Shown: positions 32,047-54,697 of the stretch, piece by piece
Layout: each line of letters begins with the position of its first letter
Numbering within the stretch: the first letter of the stretch is position 1
Program-made: the position numbers and the translations under genes
NCBI RefSeq assembly: GCF_001613165.1
Contig: NZ_BDBV01000039.1
Coordinates: forward strand, 1 to 64,000
Reading direction: 5' to 3'
DNA length: 64,000 nt
From: Nocardia mexicana NBRC 108244
GTDB taxonomy: Bacteria > Actinomycetota > Actinomycetes > Mycobacteriales > Mycobacteriaceae
The notes under the pieces: generated by a model
The model's database searches: none
Told to the model about the DNA's origin: nothing
Seen by the model: the letters and a program-made list of their open reading frames with translations, nothing else

Positions 32047-33642
32047 GTGAGTACCCAGTTGCTGGTCGGCGGTCGCCTCTACAGTTCGAGTTCCCCCGAT
32101 GCCACGGCGATGGCGGTGACCGACGGCACGGTGGTGTGGCTGGGGGCCGACCGGCCGGGGCGGGCGCTGTATCCCGATGCCGAAATCATCGAACTGGACG
32201 GCGCTTTCGTGGCCCCGGCGTTCGTCGACCCGCATGTGCACGTGACCGCGCTGGGCCTGCAGCTGACCGGACTGGACCTGTCCCAGGCCACCTCGCTGAC
32301 TCACTGCCTGGAGCTGGTCCGCAATTACGCGCTCGCGCATCCGGGCTCGGTGCTCGGCGACGGCTGGGACGAGACCCGCTGGCCGGAGGGGCGGCCGCCG
32401 TCGGTCGAGGAGATCGACGCCGCCGCCGGACCGGGCCGCGCGGTGTATCTGGTTCGCGTGGACGCGCATTCGGCCGTGGTGTCCTCGGCACTGCTGGACG
32501 CCGTCCCCGGAGTCACCGCGGCCGCCGGATACACCACCGGTGAACCGCTGCGCGCCGATGCCCACCACCTGGTGCGAGCCGCCGCGCTGAACGGCCTGGA
32601 CCGCACCCAGCGCGACGAAGCCCGGCGCGCGGCCCTCGACCACGCCGCCGCGAACGGCATCGTCGCCGTCCACGAATGCGCCGGGCCGCAGATCTCGGGC
32701 CGGGCGGACGTGACCGAACTGCTGGAATTCACGCACGGCGTGGAGGTGCGCGCGTACTGGGGCGAGGCGGTCACCTCCGCGGAGCGGGCCCGCGCCCTGA
32801 TCGGCGAACTCGGCGTGCACGGACTGGCCGGGGACCTGTTCGCCGACGGCTCGATCGGCTCGCATACCGCCCGGCTGCGGTCGCCCTACGCCGACCGGGA
32901 TACCACCGGCGTCGGCTACCTGGACGCCGACGCGGTCGCCGCGCACGTGCGCGCCTGCACCGAGGCCGGGATCCAGGCCGGATTCCACGCGATCGGCGAC
33001 GGCGCGCTCGACGCTGTGGTGCAAGGCTTTTCGCGGGTCGCCGCGGAGCTCGGCACCCCGGCGGTCGCGGCCCGCGGACACCGGGTCGAACATGCCGAAC
33101 TGCTCGACGCCGGGCAGATCGCCGAGCTCGCGGCCTGCGGTGTCATCGCCAGCGTGCAGCCGGGATTCGATGCCGCGTGGGGCGGTCCGGACGGGATGTA
33201 CGCGGCCCGGCTGGGCGCCGACCGCGCCGCCGCCCTGAACCCGTTCGCCGCCATGGCCGCCGCCGGGATCTCCCTGGCCATCGGCTCCGACGCGCCCGTC
33301 ACCGCCCTGAATCCGTGGGAGGCCGTGCGCGCCGCGGCCCACCACCGCACCCCCGGGCACCAGATCTCCCCGCGCGCCGCCTTTTCCGCGGCCACCCGCG
33401 GCGCCTGGCGCGCGGGCGGAGTCCGCGACGGCGTCGCCGGCACCCTGGTCCCCGGCGCCCCCGCCTCCTACGCGATCTGGGATGCGACCGAGCTGGTGGT
33501 CGCGGCCGCCTCGGACAAGGTGCAGCGCTGGTCCACCGACCCCCGCTCCCGCGTCCCCGGCCTGCCCCCGCTCGACCCGGGCACCAAACTCCCGCGCTGC
33601 CTGCGCACCGTGCACCGGGGCAGTGTTATCCACGAGGCGTGA
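32047..33642 (+). CDS. YtcJ-like metal-dependent amidohydrolase (amidohydrolase 3 family)
   Basis: From GTG 32047 the product is 531 residues. It has the amidohydrolase barrel metal motif HVH in FVDPHVHVTALGLQ near residue 60, HECAGPQISGR near 215, GFHAIGDGALDAV near 318, RGHRVEHAELLD near 348 and IGSDAPVTALNPWEAV near 420, matching the dispersed metal ligands of this superfamily. YtcJ-type enzymes hydrolyse amide or ester bonds of mostly unknown substrates (for example N-substituted formamides). It lacks a signal peptide. It sits between fxsA and lnt on the same strand, 50 bp after fxsA, so it is probably co-transcribed with fxsA. Confidence 0.85.
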   Translation: MSTQLLVGGRLYSSSSPDATAMAVTDGTVVWLGADRPGRALYPDAEIIELDGAFVAPAFVDPHVHVTALGLQLTGLDLSQATSLTHCLELVRNYALAHPGSVLGDGWDETRWPEGRPPSVEEIDAAAGPGRAVYLVRVDAHSAVVSSALLDAVPGVTAAAGYTTGEPLRADAHHLVRAAALNGLDRTQRDEARRAALDHAAANGIVAVHECAGPQISGRADVTELLEFTHGVEVRAYWGEAVTSAERARALIGELGVHGLAGDLFADGSIGSHTARLRSPYADRDTTGVGYLDADAVAAHVRACTEAGIQAGFHAIGDGALDAVVQGFSRVAAELGTPAVAARGHRVEHAELLDAGQIAELAACGVIASVQPGFDAAWGGPDGMYAARLGADRAAALNPFAAMAAAGISLAIGSDAPVTALNPWEAVRAAAHHRTPGHQISPRAAFSAATRGAWRAGGVRDGVAGTLVPGAPASYAIWDATELVVAAASDKVQRWSTDPRSRVPGLPPLDPGTKLPRCLRTVHRGSVIHEA

Positions 33643-33977
33643 ACGCCCGGCGGCCTGCGACGGATGCGTCATAAACGAGGCGCGGACGGCCGCAGCCTGT
33701 GGCCGTGTAGTTCGAGGATGTCGCCACCGCCCGGCATGGGGTCCGACCGTCGCATGCGGATACCGCACACGACGTCGCCGCGAAACCCGCGGGTGGCGTC
33801 GGCACCGGGTGTCCGTAGCATCGACCCGGTGTTGAGCTGGATGCCGCCCGCAGCGCCGCGATCATGTAAGGCCACGGCCGACCTGCGACGGCATCGGTTC
33901 GGCGGGGACAGCTGGTCCGGCGGCGCACTTCCGGGGCACATCTCCGACCACCCGGCGGTAGCCATCGAGGCGCGACT
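33643..33977. other. Intergenic region upstream of lnt, no gene seen
   Basis: Both strands contain open frames here but none has normal third-position bias or recognisable sequence. No hairpin followed by a U-tract and no convincing operator were found. The lnt promoter presumably lies within it. Confidence 0.45.
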
Positions 33978-35750
33978 GTGAGTAAGGAATCCACACACTC
34001 CGTCGCGGCCGGGTCCGGAGGGACGCCCGATTCGTCAGAGGGGCATGGCGGTTCGGCCGCGGCGCGGGTGGAGGACGTATCCGCCGTGCGGGGTGCACAG
34101 CCCGAGGGCGCGGCGTCGGTGACCGGGCTCGCGTCGATGAGCCGACGTGCCCGTGGTCTGCTGGAGCGATATCCCGTGTGGTGCCGGGTCTTCGGCGCGA
34201 TCCTGGCGGGGCTGCTTATATACGCCAGCTTTCCGCCGCGGGCCTCCTGGTATCTCGCGCCGCTGGGGATCGCGCTGCTGACGCTGGTGGTGCGCGGGGA
34301 CGGCAGGCTGCGTGGTGGATTCGGGTACGGGCTGCTGGCCGGGCTGGCGTTTTTCGTGCCGCTGCTGCCGTGGACAGGGATATATGTCGGGCCGGTGCCG
34401 TGGCTGGCGCTGTCCCTGGCGTGCGCGATCTACGTCGGACTGTTCGGGATGCTCGCGCGCCTGGTGGGGGCGCTGCCCGGCTGGCCGCTGTGGGTGGCCG
34501 CGATGTGGACGCTCACCGAGTGGGGCCGGTCGAACTTCCCGTTCGGCGGGTTCCCGTGGGGGCGTTTGGCGTTCGGGCAGGGTGACGGCTGGTATCTGCC
34601 GATCGCCGTGCTCGCGGGCGCGCCGGGGGTGAGCTTCGCGGTCGCCCTCACCGGAACGGCGCTGGCGGCCTTCCTGCTTCGACTCGGCGACCGGCGAAAG
34701 CCCAGGTGGCTGCCCGGAATTATCACTGTCGCAACGATTGTGGCTATCATCCCGTGTACCGGAGTGATCCTCCGGACCGCGCTGCCCGCCCCGGACGACG
34801 GCGACCGGCCGATCACGGTTGCCGCGATCCAGGGCAGCGTGCCGCGGCTCGGACTGGACTTCAACGCCCAGCGTCGCGCGGTCCTGGACAATCACGTCCG
34901 CCGCACCGAGGAACTGGCCCGCGCCGTCGCCGCCGGGCAGGCCGCCCAGCCGGATGTGGTGATCTGGCCGGAGAATTCGTCCGATATCGATCCGCTGCGC
35001 AATGCCGACGCCGCCGCCGAGATCGCCGCCGCGTCCACCGCGATCCACGCGCCGATCCTGGTCGGGGCGGTGCTGGTGAACTCCGACGACACCACCACGA
35101 ACTCGGTGATCGTCTGGAACGGTGACGCCGGGCCGGGGGAGCGGCACGACAAGAAGATCATCCAGCCGTTCGGTGAGTATCTGCCGCTGCGCGGGTTCTT
35201 CCGGCACTTCTCGGACTATGCCGACCGCGCAGGGTATTTCGTGCCGGGGACCGGCGACGGGGTCGTGCACACGCAACCGGCGGGCGGCGGCCCGGAGGTC
35301 GCCATCGGCGTCGCCACCTGCTACGAGGTCGCCTTCGATCGCGCCTTCTCCGATTCCCTGCGGGCCGGGGCGCAACTGCTCACGGTGCCGACCAACAACG
35401 CCACCTTCGGCGACAGCGAGATGACCTATCAGCAGCTGGCCATGTCGCGTATTCGCGCCGTGGAGCACGGGCGGGCGCTGGTCGTGGCCGCCACCAGCGG
35501 CGTCAGCGCGATCATCACCGCCGACGGCGCGGTGGCGCGGCAGACCCCGAAATTCGTCCCGGCCGCGCTGGAGTCGACGCTGCCGCTGCGCAGCGCGACG
35601 ACACCCGCAACGCGGATGGGACCGTGGCCCGAGCGAGTGTTGTGTATCCTTGCCGCGGCTGTTGTTGTGGCTGTGGCTATTCGGCGGCGAATTTCGCCGC
35701 CGGGACATCCGGGTGATGAGGACGCCGTCGGCGGCCGGATGCGGCACTAG
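33978..35750 (+). CDS. lnt: Apolipoprotein N-acyltransferase
   Basis: Lnt adds the third acyl chain to the N-terminal cysteine of diacylated lipoproteins in the cytoplasmic membrane. The 590-residue protein has a long polar N-terminus (1-60) and a membrane domain of about seven helices (65-265; includes FPPRASWYLAPLGIALL and WTLTEWGRSNFPFGGFPWGRLAF). A nitrilase-like extracytoplasmic domain (280-555) carries the full triad: E332 in VVIWPENSSD, K392 in HDKKIIQPFGEYLP and C448 in GVATCYEVAFD. A final helix anchors the C-terminus. In many relatives a polyprenol-phosphate mannose synthase gene (ppm1) follows or is fused; here the NRPS follows instead. Confidence 0.93.
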   Translation: MSKESTHSVAAGSGGTPDSSEGHGGSAAARVEDVSAVRGAQPEGAASVTGLASMSRRARGLLERYPVWCRVFGAILAGLLIYASFPPRASWYLAPLGIALLTLVVRGDGRLRGGFGYGLLAGLAFFVPLLPWTGIYVGPVPWLALSLACAIYVGLFGMLARLVGALPGWPLWVAAMWTLTEWGRSNFPFGGFPWGRLAFGQGDGWYLPIAVLAGAPGVSFAVALTGTALAAFLLRLGDRRKPRWLPGIITVATIVAIIPCTGVILRTALPAPDDGDRPITVAAIQGSVPRLGLDFNAQRRAVLDNHVRRTEELARAVAAGQAAQPDVVIWPENSSDIDPLRNADAAAEIAAASTAIHAPILVGAVLVNSDDTTTNSVIVWNGDAGPGERHDKKIIQPFGEYLPLRGFFRHFSDYADRAGYFVPGTGDGVVHTQPAGGGPEVAIGVATCYEVAFDRAFSDSLRAGAQLLTVPTNNATFGDSEMTYQQLAMSRIRAVEHGRALVVAATSGVSAIITADGAVARQTPKFVPAALESTLPLRSATTPATRMGPWPERVLCILAAAVVVAVAIRRRISPPGHPGDEDAVGGRMRH

Positions 35751-36139
35751 CCGCGCGCGCAGTCTCCCCCGAAAAGCGAACACCCCGAACACGGCAGGGC
35801 CGGTGCGACCGCGAGGCATCGGCCCGCGCCGCCGCGTACAGTTCGCCAGAACGTTGCGCGGTCTCAGTTATAGGCACTGCTCTACCTGTCTTGATCAGCG
35901 TTTTCTGTGCAAGATCCGGTTAAATCGCGAGGTTTGCGAAGAGATTGCCAACTAAAAGCTCTCTCCGCCAACGTCGTTCGAAGTGAAACATCTCGAGATC
36001 GCTACCGATCCGCCCGACCCGATGCTCCGAATCATAGGGCGTGGATCACGTCCTACGGCGGGCGCGTGCGCGCGTCCGCCGCAGTGTCGTTCTCGTGGGC
36101 TCGGGGAGATGCGTCAACAGCGGCAGAACGGAGTGATTG
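35751..36139. other. AT-richer leader/promoter region of the NRPS operon
   Basis: This gap is lower in GC than any neighbouring stretch, especially 35850-36020, and contains no coding-like frame. It should hold the NRPS promoter and a leader. I looked for an IdeR iron box and found none. No remnant of a ppm1 gene could be recognised. GGAG at 36130-36133 is the ribosome-binding site for the NRPS ATG at 36140. Confidence 0.5.
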
Positions 36140-49908
<13,769 letters not shown>

Positions 49909-49912
<4 letters not shown>

Positions 49913-50898
49913 GCCTGGCGGTGGAGGTCGAGGGCCTGGTCAAGCACTACGGACGCATACGCGTCCTGGACGGGATCGATCTGGACATACCCTCCGGCAC
50001 GGTGATGGGCCTGCTCGGGCCGAACGGCGCCGGGAAGACCACGACCGTGCGCATCGTCACCACACTGCTCAAGCCCACCAAGGGTGAGGTCCGCGTGGCG
50101 GGAGTGGACGTGCTCCGCGATCCGGCCCGCGCCCGCACCCGCATCGGCCTGTCGGGGCAGTACGCGGCCGTCGACGCCAACCTGTCCGGATTCGAGAACC
50201 TGCGCATGGTGTCGCGGCTGTACGGCATGACGCAGAAGCAGGCGTCCGTGCGCGCCACGGAACTGCTGTCGGCGCTGGGCCTGGACCATGCCGCGGACCG
50301 GCGCGCGGGTACCTATTCGGGCGGGATGGCGCGGCGACTGGACCTCGCGGGCGCGCTGGTGGCACGGCCCGCGGTCGTCGTCCTGGACGAGCCGACCACG
50401 GGCCTGGACCCGCGCGGCCGGATGGATATGTGGCGGGTCATCGGTGACCTCGTCGACGACGGCACCACCGTGCTGCTCACCACGCAGTATCTGGAGGAGG
50501 CCGACCTGCTCGCCGACCGCATCACGGTCATCGACCGCGGCCGGGTGATCGCCCGCGGCTCCGCCGACGAGCTGAAGACCTCCATCGGCGGTGACCGCCT
50601 CACCGTGACGTTGGCCGCCGGGCAGGATCCGGCCCCGGCGCTGGCGGTACTGGCGCAGGTGGGGGTGGGAGAACCGATGCACGAGACCGGGACCGAAGAG
50701 GTGTCGGTCGTGGTCGGCGACGGCTCCCGGACCATGGTCGAGGCACTGCGCCGACTGGACGACGCGGGCGTCTGCGTGGTGGATGCCGCCGTGCACCGGC
50801 CCAGCCTCGACGACGTATTCCTGTCGCTCACCGGCACCCCCGCCACGCCGGCCGCCGATTCCGAAAAAGACGAGGTAGCAGAGGAGATCATGTCGTGA
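49909..50898 (+). CDS. DrrA-type ABC transporter ATP-binding protein
   Basis: This 329-residue nucleotide-binding subunit has Walker A GPNGAGKTT at residues 37-45, signature YSGGM at 136-140 and Walker B VVVLDEP at 156-162, followed by the DrrA-like C-terminal domain (VDAAVHRPSLDDVFLSLTG). Such proteins energise ABC-2 exporters of daunorubicin, lipids and peptides. The ATG at 49909 overlaps the NRPS stop (ATGA) with AAGGAGG upstream, and its own stop overlaps the permease start. The tight coupling strongly suggests that it exports, or gives self-resistance to, the NRPS product. Confidence 0.93.
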
Positions 50899-51791
50899 AG
50901 ACCGCCGAGCGAGCGGACGCGGGTTCCGTTGCGGTGCAGGAGAAGTCGGCGACGGACCAGGGGATGCCCGAGGCGGCGGCGGTGGCCGACATCGCCGCGC
51001 CCGTGCGGGTGTTCCGCGACAGCGCCATCGTCGCCTACCGCAATCTGCTGACCATTCTGCGGGTGCCGACCCTGCTGGTGACGGCCACGATCCAGCCGCT
51101 GATGTTCGTCTTCCTGTTCGCCTACATCTTCGGTGCCTCGCTGGGCGGCAATCAGTACCGGGAGTTCCTGCTGGCCGGCATCTTCACCCAGACCGTCGCC
51201 TTCAATGCCGCGTTCACCACGGTGGGCCTGGCCAACGACCTGCAGAAGGGCATCATCGACCGGATGCGGACGCTGCCGATGTCGCGGCTGGCGGTGCTGA
51301 TGGGCCGCACCCTGTCGGATCTGGTGGTGAACATCCTGGCGCTGGCCGTGATGGTCGGCTGCGGTTACATCGTCGGCTGGCGCATCCACGGCGGCCTGGT
51401 CGACGCCGCGCTGGCCTTCGGCGTGATCCTGCTGTTCGCCTTCGCGATGTCGTGGGTGGGCGCGCTGACCGGGCTGCTGTCGCCGAGCGTGGAGGTGGCC
51501 CAGAGCGCGGGCCTGATCTGGCTGTTCCCGCTGACCTTCATTTCCTCGGCGTTCATCTCGAGCGAGACGCTGCCCGGACCGCTGCGCGCGGTCGCGGCCT
51601 GGAATCCGATCACGGCGGTCTCGGCGGCCGGGCGCAAGCTGTTCGACAACGGCGCGCCGCCGTCGTTCACCCCGGCGCGCGGCTGGCCCGCCGACCACTG
51701 CATCGAATACGCCGTGCTGTGTTCGCTGGCGATCCTGGCGGTGGCGGTGCCGCTGGCCCTGCTGCAGTACCGCAAGGTGGCCAGCCACTAG
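50895..51791 (+). CDS. DrrB-type ABC-2 transporter permease
   Basis: This 298-residue permease starts at GTG 50895, overlapping the ATPase stop (GTGA). After about 45 cytosolic residues (FRDSAIVAYRNLLTILRVPTLLVTATIQPLMFVFLFAYIFGASLGG) come six membrane helices of ABC-2 type. The central motif NDLQKGIIDRMRTLPMSRLAVLMGRTLSDL couples to the ATPase, and the late segment LIWLFPLTFISSAFISSETLPGPLRAVAAWNPITAV is typical of DrrB. With the upstream ATPase it should form a homodimeric exporter. It ends the operon; a strong hairpin terminator lies 37 bp beyond. Confidence 0.93.
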   Translation: MKTAERADAGSVAVQEKSATDQGMPEAAAVADIAAPVRVFRDSAIVAYRNLLTILRVPTLLVTATIQPLMFVFLFAYIFGASLGGNQYREFLLAGIFTQTVAFNAAFTTVGLANDLQKGIIDRMRTLPMSRLAVLMGRTLSDLVVNILALAVMVGCGYIVGWRIHGGLVDAALAFGVILLFAFAMSWVGALTGLLSPSVEVAQSAGLIWLFPLTFISSAFISSETLPGPLRAVAAWNPITAVSAAGRKLFDNGAPPSFTPARGWPADHCIEYAVLCSLAILAVAVPLALLQYRKVASH

Positions 51792-51827
51792 CCGAGAGGC
51801 CGTCGTCCGCTGTGGCTGCGGGCACGA

Positions 51828-51858
51828 AAGCCCCCTTCGTCGTAGACGAAGGGGGCTT
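51828..51858. terminator. Strong bidirectional terminator between the NRPS operon and rbpA
   Basis: AAGCCCCCTTCGTC pairs perfectly with GACGAAGGGGGCTT around a GTA loop (14-bp stem). Its A/T ends provide a U-rich tract in both directions. It separates convergent transcription from the NRPS operon and rbpA. Confidence 0.88.
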
Positions 51859-51874
51859 CGGCGATCCGGGGGAC

Positions 51875-52210
51875 CTACCGGCCGCGGCGGGTCTTGAGCA
51901 GGTCGAGACGCTCCTGCAGGAGTTCCTCGAGCTCCTCCTTGGAGCGGCGCTCCAGCAGCATGTCCCAGTGGGTGCGCGGGGGCTTGGTCTTCTTCGGCTC
52001 CTGTGTGGTGCCCTCGATCAGGATGCCCTCCTGGCCGTTGCGGCACAGCCAGGTCGGCGGGATCTCCGCATCGTCGGCGAAGGGAACTTCGAACTCCTCG
52101 CCGTTGTCGGTCCGGTACCGCGCCATCCGACGCGGCGCCAGGTCGTGGTCGCGGTCGGTCTCGTAGCTCACCGCTCCGAGCCGGCTGCCTCGGAGTACGC
52201 GATCTGCCAT
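51875..52210 (-). CDS. rbpA: RNA polymerase-binding protein RbpA
   Basis: RbpA is an essential actinobacterial transcription factor that binds sigma and core polymerase and stabilises the open complex. The 111-residue protein has the full-length pattern: RGSRLGAVSYETDRDHDLAPRRMARYRTDNGEEFEVPFADDAEIPPTWLCRNGQEGIL in the core domain, the basic linker EPKKTKPPRTHWDM and the sigma-interacting helix LLERRSKEELEELLQERLDLL. ATG 52210 is the start. In relatives rbpA lies beside ppm1 and lnt; here the NRPS operon intervenes. Confidence 0.95.
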   Translation of the reverse strand: MADRVLRGSRLGAVSYETDRDHDLAPRRMARYRTDNGEEFEVPFADDAEIPPTWLCRNGQEGILIEGTTQEPKKTKPPRTHWDMLLERRSKEELEELLQERLDLLKTRRGR

Positions 52211-52429
52211 GGTGTGCGGTCCTCTCTAGCCTGTCGGCAACGCTCCAACACAAAGATGAACGCGCCTCGGCTTACTTCAGTTCCCGGCGACGGTCAACCC
52301 TGTCATTCTAGTAGTTTGCGCCGGGAGGCGTCGCCGCGGTCTCGGGTCGCCGCCGTTTCCGGGCCCGGCGACACTCGGACTATCCGCTGTACGACGGCCC
52401 GAGCGGCGGTCCGACTCGATCATGGGCGC

Positions 52430-52837
52430 ATGACGAGGACACCCATCGGTCCCGCGGTGGTCGCCGCCGTCCTGGCGTCCGCGCTGGTGGGATCGGTGCC
52501 CGCCGTGGGTTCGGCGTCGACGGAGCATCCGTCCGGGGATATCGACATCGAACGCATGGTTCCCGGCGAGGGGACGTTCGAGCTGTCGATCTCCTACGAG
52601 TGCCGCGGGCTGAGGTATCCGTGGCTGCTCGGCTCCGTCGAGCCGCTCGGGTTCGAGAAGCTGGCGGGATGGGTGGCGAGCGTGCGCGTCGTCTGCGACG
52701 GCGAGCCGCACGAGGCGGAGTTCGTCATGACCCTCGATCCGTCCCGGATTCGCCGGTTCAGCCAGGCGAAGGGCGAGATCGGCGTGCAGCTGCTCGACGG
52801 GGACACCGTGATCGCGGAGGAGCGGCAAAACTACTGA
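52430..52837 (+). CDS. Small secreted protein, 135 aa
   Basis: From ATG 52430 the product starts with a signal peptide (MTRTPIGPAVVAAVLASALVGSVPAVGSAS, cleavage near residue 29). A short beta-rich domain follows with two cysteines, one in LSISYECRGLRYPWLLGSVEPLG and one in VRVVCDGEPHEAEFVMTLD, likely forming a disulfide. The end is QLLDGDTVIAEERQNY. Third-position bias supports it as a real gene. I do not recognise the family; the fold pattern is compatible with an immunoglobulin-like or lipoprotein-like extracellular domain. It is divergent from rbpA and has no operon partner. Confidence 0.68.
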   Translation: MTRTPIGPAVVAAVLASALVGSVPAVGSASTEHPSGDIDIERMVPGEGTFELSISYECRGLRYPWLLGSVEPLGFEKLAGWVASVRVVCDGEPHEAEFVMTLDPSRIRRFSQAKGEIGVQLLDGDTVIAEERQNY

Positions 52838-52906
52838 CCGAATACGGCTTCGGCGTGGCGTCGCCCGACACCCGGCGGGGTCGTTTGCGTTCGGTCCACG
52901 TGCGGT

Positions 52907-52912
52907 TAGGGT
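52907..52912 (+). promoter_or_regulatory. Putative -10 of the zinc-ribbon gene (TAGGGT-N7-GTG)
   Basis: TAGGGT is seven bases before the GTG at 52920, the same hexamer and spacing as at cobH. It favours GTG 52920 over an in-frame GTG at 52911. Confidence 0.5.
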
Positions 52913-52919
52913 GTGCGGC

Positions 52920-53273
52920 GTGCTTTGTTCGCCCAGGTCAGGCCATAGTGCCCCGAATCGCCGTGTGTCCTGCCAATGGTGCGGACGGGAGATCGCCGAA
53001 TCGGAGGTGGGGCGCCGCCGCCGGTACTGCCGGCAGTCGTGCCGTCAGCGGGCCTACGAGCACCGGAAGGGCTTGGAGGGCACCGGAATTCCGGAGGATT
53101 CGGTGGTGCTGAGCGCCCAGGAGGCCGCGGATCTGGCCGACCGCTGGTTCGCGGCCCGCTGCGCCGCCGAGGATGTCGCCACCGCCGTGTCCGAGGGCGC
53201 CGACGCGCGCGAACTGGCCGACCTCACGGCGACGCTGGTGGCCCTGACCAAGGACGCCGAGCGCCTGCGCTGA
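52920..53273 (+). CDS. Small zinc-ribbon-like protein, 117 aa
   Basis: The 117-residue product has a CQWCGREIAESEVGRRRRYC segment followed by RQSCRQRAYEHRK (about residues 18-50), a CxxC...CxxxC arrangement typical of a treble-clef or zinc-ribbon finger. A C-terminal helical part follows (LSAQEAADLADRWFAARCAAEDVATAVSEGADARELADLTATLVALTKDAERLR). The basic finger could bind DNA or RNA. The start at GTG 52920 is set by the upstream -10 element. No known family name comes to mind, though similar short proteins beside rbpA-region genes are common in actinobacteria. Confidence 0.7.
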   Translation: MLCSPRSGHSAPNRRVSCQWCGREIAESEVGRRRRYCRQSCRQRAYEHRKGLEGTGIPEDSVVLSAQEAADLADRWFAARCAAEDVATAVSEGADARELADLTATLVALTKDAERLR

Positions 53274-53435
53274 GATCGGCGGCGGCTGCCCGCCGGATGC
53301 GGCACTGTGCCCAGCCGCGGCCACCCGCACTGGGCAGTTGGACGAATTCCGTTCAACCCCAATAACTCCCGCCGACCGTGCCCTAGATTCCTGCGCACCA
53401 CATCGCCCGTGGTGCCGTTCGATTCAGGAATACTC

Positions 53436-54584
53436 ATGCATGCTCGCACAGTCCTCGCCCGTCTCCTCGTCGCGTTCGGGGCGCTGGGTCTCGGCCTCGC
53501 CGCCGCGGCCCCCGCCTCGGCCGCGGGAAATATCGACTTCGCTCCCAAGGTGGATTCGCCGTCCGGCGGACAGTTCCCGTCCTGGGGGCCGGGCCCGTCG
53601 CCGACCGGTATGGTCGGCGCCGATTTCACCGGTGACGGGATCGTCGACATCGTGGCCGCCGACTTCCAGGGTGCGGGGCCGATCATGATGGCGGGCAACG
53701 GCAATGGCACATTCCGGGCGGGCGCCCGCGTCGGCAGCGTGGGCAACGGGTTCGGTGCCGTCGCCGCCGGGGACCTGACCGGCGACGGCAAGCCGGACGT
53801 CGTCGCGCAGGCGTGGACGACGCTCGTGGTGTTCGTGAACAACGGCGACGGCACCTTTCGGGTGGGGTCCAGGTACGCGACGCTGGAGGGCGCGCAGCAG
53901 GAGGCCGAGGTCGTCGATGTGAACGGCGACGGCCGGGCCGATGTGCTGAGCCTGATTCCGAACGGCGTGCAGACCTGGTTCGGCGCCGGTGACGGCACGC
54001 TGCGCCCGGGGCCGTCGGCGACGCTCGCGGGCGTGGCGGCCGCGTTCACGACCGGTAGGTTCACCGGCGACGGCACCGTCGATCTCGCCGTCAACAACGA
54101 TGTGCTGCAACAGGTCGAGGTGTTCTCCGGCACCGGCGACGGCGGCTTCACCCGGACGGGCGGCAGCACCAGCGGATTGATCACCGAGGACGTGCGCGCC
54201 GCCGACTTCGACGGCGACGGGATCGACGACGTGATCACCGCCGACTCGTTCTCCTTCAGCACCACCGTGTTGATCTCCGACGGCCGCGGCGGCTTCGCGA
54301 AGACCAACCGGGTGGGCCTGTCGGGCGCCGGGCCCACCAGTATCGCGGTCGCGGACTTCGACGGCGACGGCAACCGCGACGCCGCGATGTCGGCGGTGCT
54401 CAGCTCGACCATGGTGATCCTGCGGGGAGCGGGCGACGGCACCGTCGCCAAGGCGGGCGAGCACTCGGTCACCGCCCAGCCACAGACCCCCGTCCTGGCC
54501 GACTTCGACCGCGACGGCAAGGTCGATGTCGCGGTGGCGGGCAGCGCGAATGCGGTGTCGTTCTTGAAGAACCGGTCGTCCTGA
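53436..54584 (+). CDS. Secreted FG-GAP/VCBS repeat protein
   Basis: The 382-residue protein starts at ATG 53436 with a signal peptide (MHARTVLARLLVAFGALGLGLAAAAPASAAG, cleavage near residue 29). It then forms a beta-propeller of FG-GAP/VCBS repeats. At least seven calcium-binding DxDGDG-like loops occur: DFTGDGIVD, DLTGDGKPD, DVNGDGRAD, RFTGDGTVD, DFDGDGIDD, DFDGDGNRD and DFDRDGKVD, roughly every 45-50 residues. That spacing fits a seven-bladed propeller. It should be an extracellular, calcium-stabilised binding protein; its ligand is not deducible. No enzymatic motif was seen. Confidence 0.87.
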   Translation: MHARTVLARLLVAFGALGLGLAAAAPASAAGNIDFAPKVDSPSGGQFPSWGPGPSPTGMVGADFTGDGIVDIVAADFQGAGPIMMAGNGNGTFRAGARVGSVGNGFGAVAAGDLTGDGKPDVVAQAWTTLVVFVNNGDGTFRVGSRYATLEGAQQEAEVVDVNGDGRADVLSLIPNGVQTWFGAGDGTLRPGPSATLAGVAAAFTTGRFTGDGTVDLAVNNDVLQQVEVFSGTGDGGFTRTGGSTSGLITEDVRAADFDGDGIDDVITADSFSFSTTVLISDGRGGFAKTNRVGLSGAGPTSIAVADFDGDGNRDAAMSAVLSSTMVILRGAGDGTVAKAGEHSVTAQPQTPVLADFDRDGKVDVAVAGSANAVSFLKNRSS

Positions 54585-54601
54585 TCCGTGACCGCCATTT
54601 C

Positions 54602-54615
54602 TGTAACTTGTTCTA
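54602..54615. promoter_or_regulatory. KstR-type operator (TNNAACNNGTTNNA) upstream of the DUF3556/thiolase unit
   Basis: TGTAACTTGTTCTA matches every fixed position of the 14-bp consensus TNNAACNNGTTNNA bound by KstR, the repressor of cholesterol catabolism in mycobacteria and Rhodococcus. It lies 83 bp before the start of the membrane-protein gene at 54698. Confidence 0.6.
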
Positions 54616-54697
54616 GTTCCGTGTGATAGCGTGGCCGCCCGGCAACCCGGCGTCGGCAGGGTCCGGGGCGTGTCGCGGAGCCGGAACGGAGAGTCTG

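Noticed and set aside
33669..33998. A 109-codon minus-strand frame upstream of lnt
   Set aside because: Third positions are not coding-like and no recognisable sequence was seen.
35751..36139. An IdeR or other iron-regulatory box that would mark the NRPS as a siderophore system
   Set aside because: No match to the IdeR inverted repeat was found by reading, so a siderophore role has only the EntF-like similarity behind it.
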